The notes below the pieces were generated by a model that saw only the letters and a program-made list of their open reading frames with translations, was not told the DNA's origin and searched no databases. Shown piece after piece: positions 63,101 to 64,000 of a stretch of 64,000 bases of DNA. Where the stretch lies: assembly GCF_046630445.1 (NCBI RefSeq), contig NC_092336.1, positions 202,339,001-202,403,000 of the forward strand, given 5' to 3'. This DNA comes from Rutidosis leptorrhynchoides. Lineage: Eukaryota > Streptophyta > Magnoliopsida > Asterales > Asteraceae. Position numbers and translations under genes: made by a program. The number at the start of each line of letters is the position of its first letter. The first letter of the stretch is position 1.

Positions 63101-63363
63101 AACTGCATTCAAGAAACTTATTTTGTTGTAACATATTTGTATTGTAAACCATTATGTAATGGTCGTGTGTAAACAGGATATTTTAGATTATCATTATTTG
63201 ATAATCTACGTAAAGCTTTTTAAACCTTTATTGATGAAATAAAGGTTATGGTTTGTTTTAAAATGAATGCAGTCTTTGAAAAACGTCTCATATAGAGGTC
63301 AAAACCTCGCAACGAAATCAATTAATATGGAACGTTTTTAATCAATAAGAACGGGACATTTCA
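60123..63363 (+). repeat. Y 3' LTR, 3241 bp
   Basis: It begins TGTAGTGACCCGAAC and ends GGGACATTTCA before the GTTTG duplication. It holds about 760 bp (60293-61050) missing from the 5' LTR; no gene is seen in that part. Confidence 0.93.
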
Positions 63364-63368
63364 GTTTG

Positions 63369-63418
63369 GGTGGAGGTCCTTAGTCAAAAATCCACTGACG
63401 TGTTACAGGTATCGACTT
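63369..63418 (+). pseudogene. Tat pol exon between the Y insertion and intron-like segment 3
   Basis: With the pre-insertion GACGTTTG, this reads VWVEVLSQKSTDVLQ, the usual end of the Tat second RNase H region, just before the integrase. It ends at the GT of intron-like segment 3. Confidence 0.75.
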
Positions 63419-63502
63419 GCTTCGATAACAAACACGCTATACGCATAATCTGTTTATAACACAACGTACACATGCCCTGATTTTCTTGCAAAATAATCAC
63501 AG
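63419..63502 (+). other. Intron-like segment 3 in Tat pol, 84 bp
   Basis: The donor is CAG|GTATCG and the acceptor AATCACAG, with CTGAT (63477-63481) about 20 bases before the AG. It is AT-rich and contains an in-frame TAA. Removing it joins DVLQ to EAATVEEIETW without loss of frame. Confidence 0.7.
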
Positions 63503-64000
63503 GAGGCAGCCACTGTAGAAGAGATTGAGACGTGGATGAGTCATATCGTTACGTACCTCAAGCATGGGACGTTGCCGGTCGACAGGGCAACGGCACGTAA
63601 GATTCGTATGAAAGCACCTATGTACATATTAAGGGATGGAGTTCTGTTCAAGAAATCTTTCACGGCACCGCTTTTAAGGTGTGTCGGCCCAAGCGAGGCG
63701 GAAACAATTGTAAGGGAGGTGCATGAAGGGACTTGTGGCATGCATTCAGGGTTTAGGACCATTGTGGGGAAGATAATGCGGCTAGGGTATTTTTGGCCGT
63801 CCATGTACCGTGACACGAAAGAGATCATCAAAGCTTGTACTTCATGCCAACGTTACGCCCCTCAAATTCACATGCCCGCGCATGAGCTAATTCCCGTGAC
63901 ATCTGCTTGGCCCTTTTACAAATGGACAATTGATTTGGTAGGCCCCTTCCCAGATGGAAAACACTTGGTCGTTGCAATTGACTTTTTCACCAATTGGGTT
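63503..64000 (+). CDS. Tat integrase, N-terminal part, runs off window
   Basis: It is open for all 166 codons to the window edge. The HHCC zinc region is present (VHEGTCGMHSG, IIKACTSCQRYAPQ). The core begins WPFYKWTIDLVGPFPDGKH (first catalytic D in TIDLVG) and VVAIDFFTNWV. The remaining catalytic residues, the C-terminus and the 3' LTR lie beyond 64000. Confidence 0.88.

Larger units (their letters stand above)
50978..63363 (+). mobile_element. Y: Tekay-like chromovirus carrying an F-box gene
   Basis: It is 12386 bp with target duplication GTTTG (50973-50977, 63364-63368), a 5' LTR (50978-53516), a primer site, an acidic ORF, an F-box ORF, gag, protease, RT, RNase H, integrase, a chromodomain tail, a polypurine module and a 3' LTR (60123-63363). 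Pol similarity to Z and the chromodomain indicate Tekay/Del. A few stops and two frameshifts make this copy inactive. It shares leader and polypurine signals with the X elements. Confidence 0.93.
37019..64000 (+). mobile_element. Tat-lineage Ty3/gypsy element, interrupted, 3' end off window
   Basis: The parts are LTR (37019-37366 plus 46637-46786), primer region, gag-protease (46832-49249), RT and RNase H (49279-50650), a second RNase H (about 50575-50977), and integrase (63369-64000 and beyond). X-C splits the LTR and Y splits pol. A second, downstream RNase H of the plant-type 'archaeal-like' class is diagnostic of the Tat clade (Tat, Ogre, Retand). Three intron-like gaps lie in pol. Coding DNA is clearly more GC-rich than its neighbours. 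Stops and an RT active-site change make it inactive. Confidence 0.85.

Overview
The window is repeat-dense plant nuclear DNA with no convincing host gene locus of its own and no tRNA or rRNA gene that I could see. It is almost entirely long terminal repeat (LTR) retrotransposons nested in one another. Very AT-rich LTRs, Tekay/Del-type chromovirus polyproteins and a large third reading frame in a Copia element (it resembles one I recall from composite-family genomes) suggest a eudicot, probably Asteraceae. That placement is inference.

Layout. (1) 1-5521: 3' part of a Copia-type element (Cop1) with a 1184-codon third reading frame and a 269-bp 3' LTR. It sits in element X-A. (2) X-A is a minus-strand, gag-pol-less LTR element seen at 5522-8711 and 33998-36132, itself inserted in a LINE remnant (36133-36856). 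(3) Z, a plus-strand Tekay-like Ty3/gypsy element, lies in the X-A LTR at 8712-33997 with an LTR-internal-LTR-partial internal structure. (4) X-B (14940-28726, minus, TSD CTATC) interrupts the Z reverse transcriptase. (5) Cop2 (22414-28075, plus, TSD ATTGA, LTRs that read as identical) interrupts the X-B LTR. (6) A second stack starts at 37019: a Tat-lineage Ty3/gypsy element with LTR at 37019-37366 plus 46637-46786 and internal region 46787-50977 plus 63369-64000. It is split by X-C (37367-46631, TSD CTTAC, nearly identical 2136-bp LTRs) and by Y (50978-63363, TSD GTTTG), a Tekay-like chromovirus.

How the parts relate. The X elements have no protease, reverse transcriptase or integrase, yet X-C looks very young. 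Their primer-binding leader and polypurine region closely resemble those of Y, so a Y-like autonomous element probably mobilises them. X copies carry a conserved unknown ORF (X-A, X-C), a fragment matching poly(A)-binding protein (all three), and a small antisense membrane-type ORF (X-B, X-C). Y carries an uninterrupted F-box gene of the At2g35280-like type ahead of gag. The Tat element contains three short GT-AG segments with plant-like branch sites inside its RNase H and pre-integrase coding regions, and removing them restores the reading frame. These captured genes, the antisense ORF and the intron-like segments are the most interesting content.
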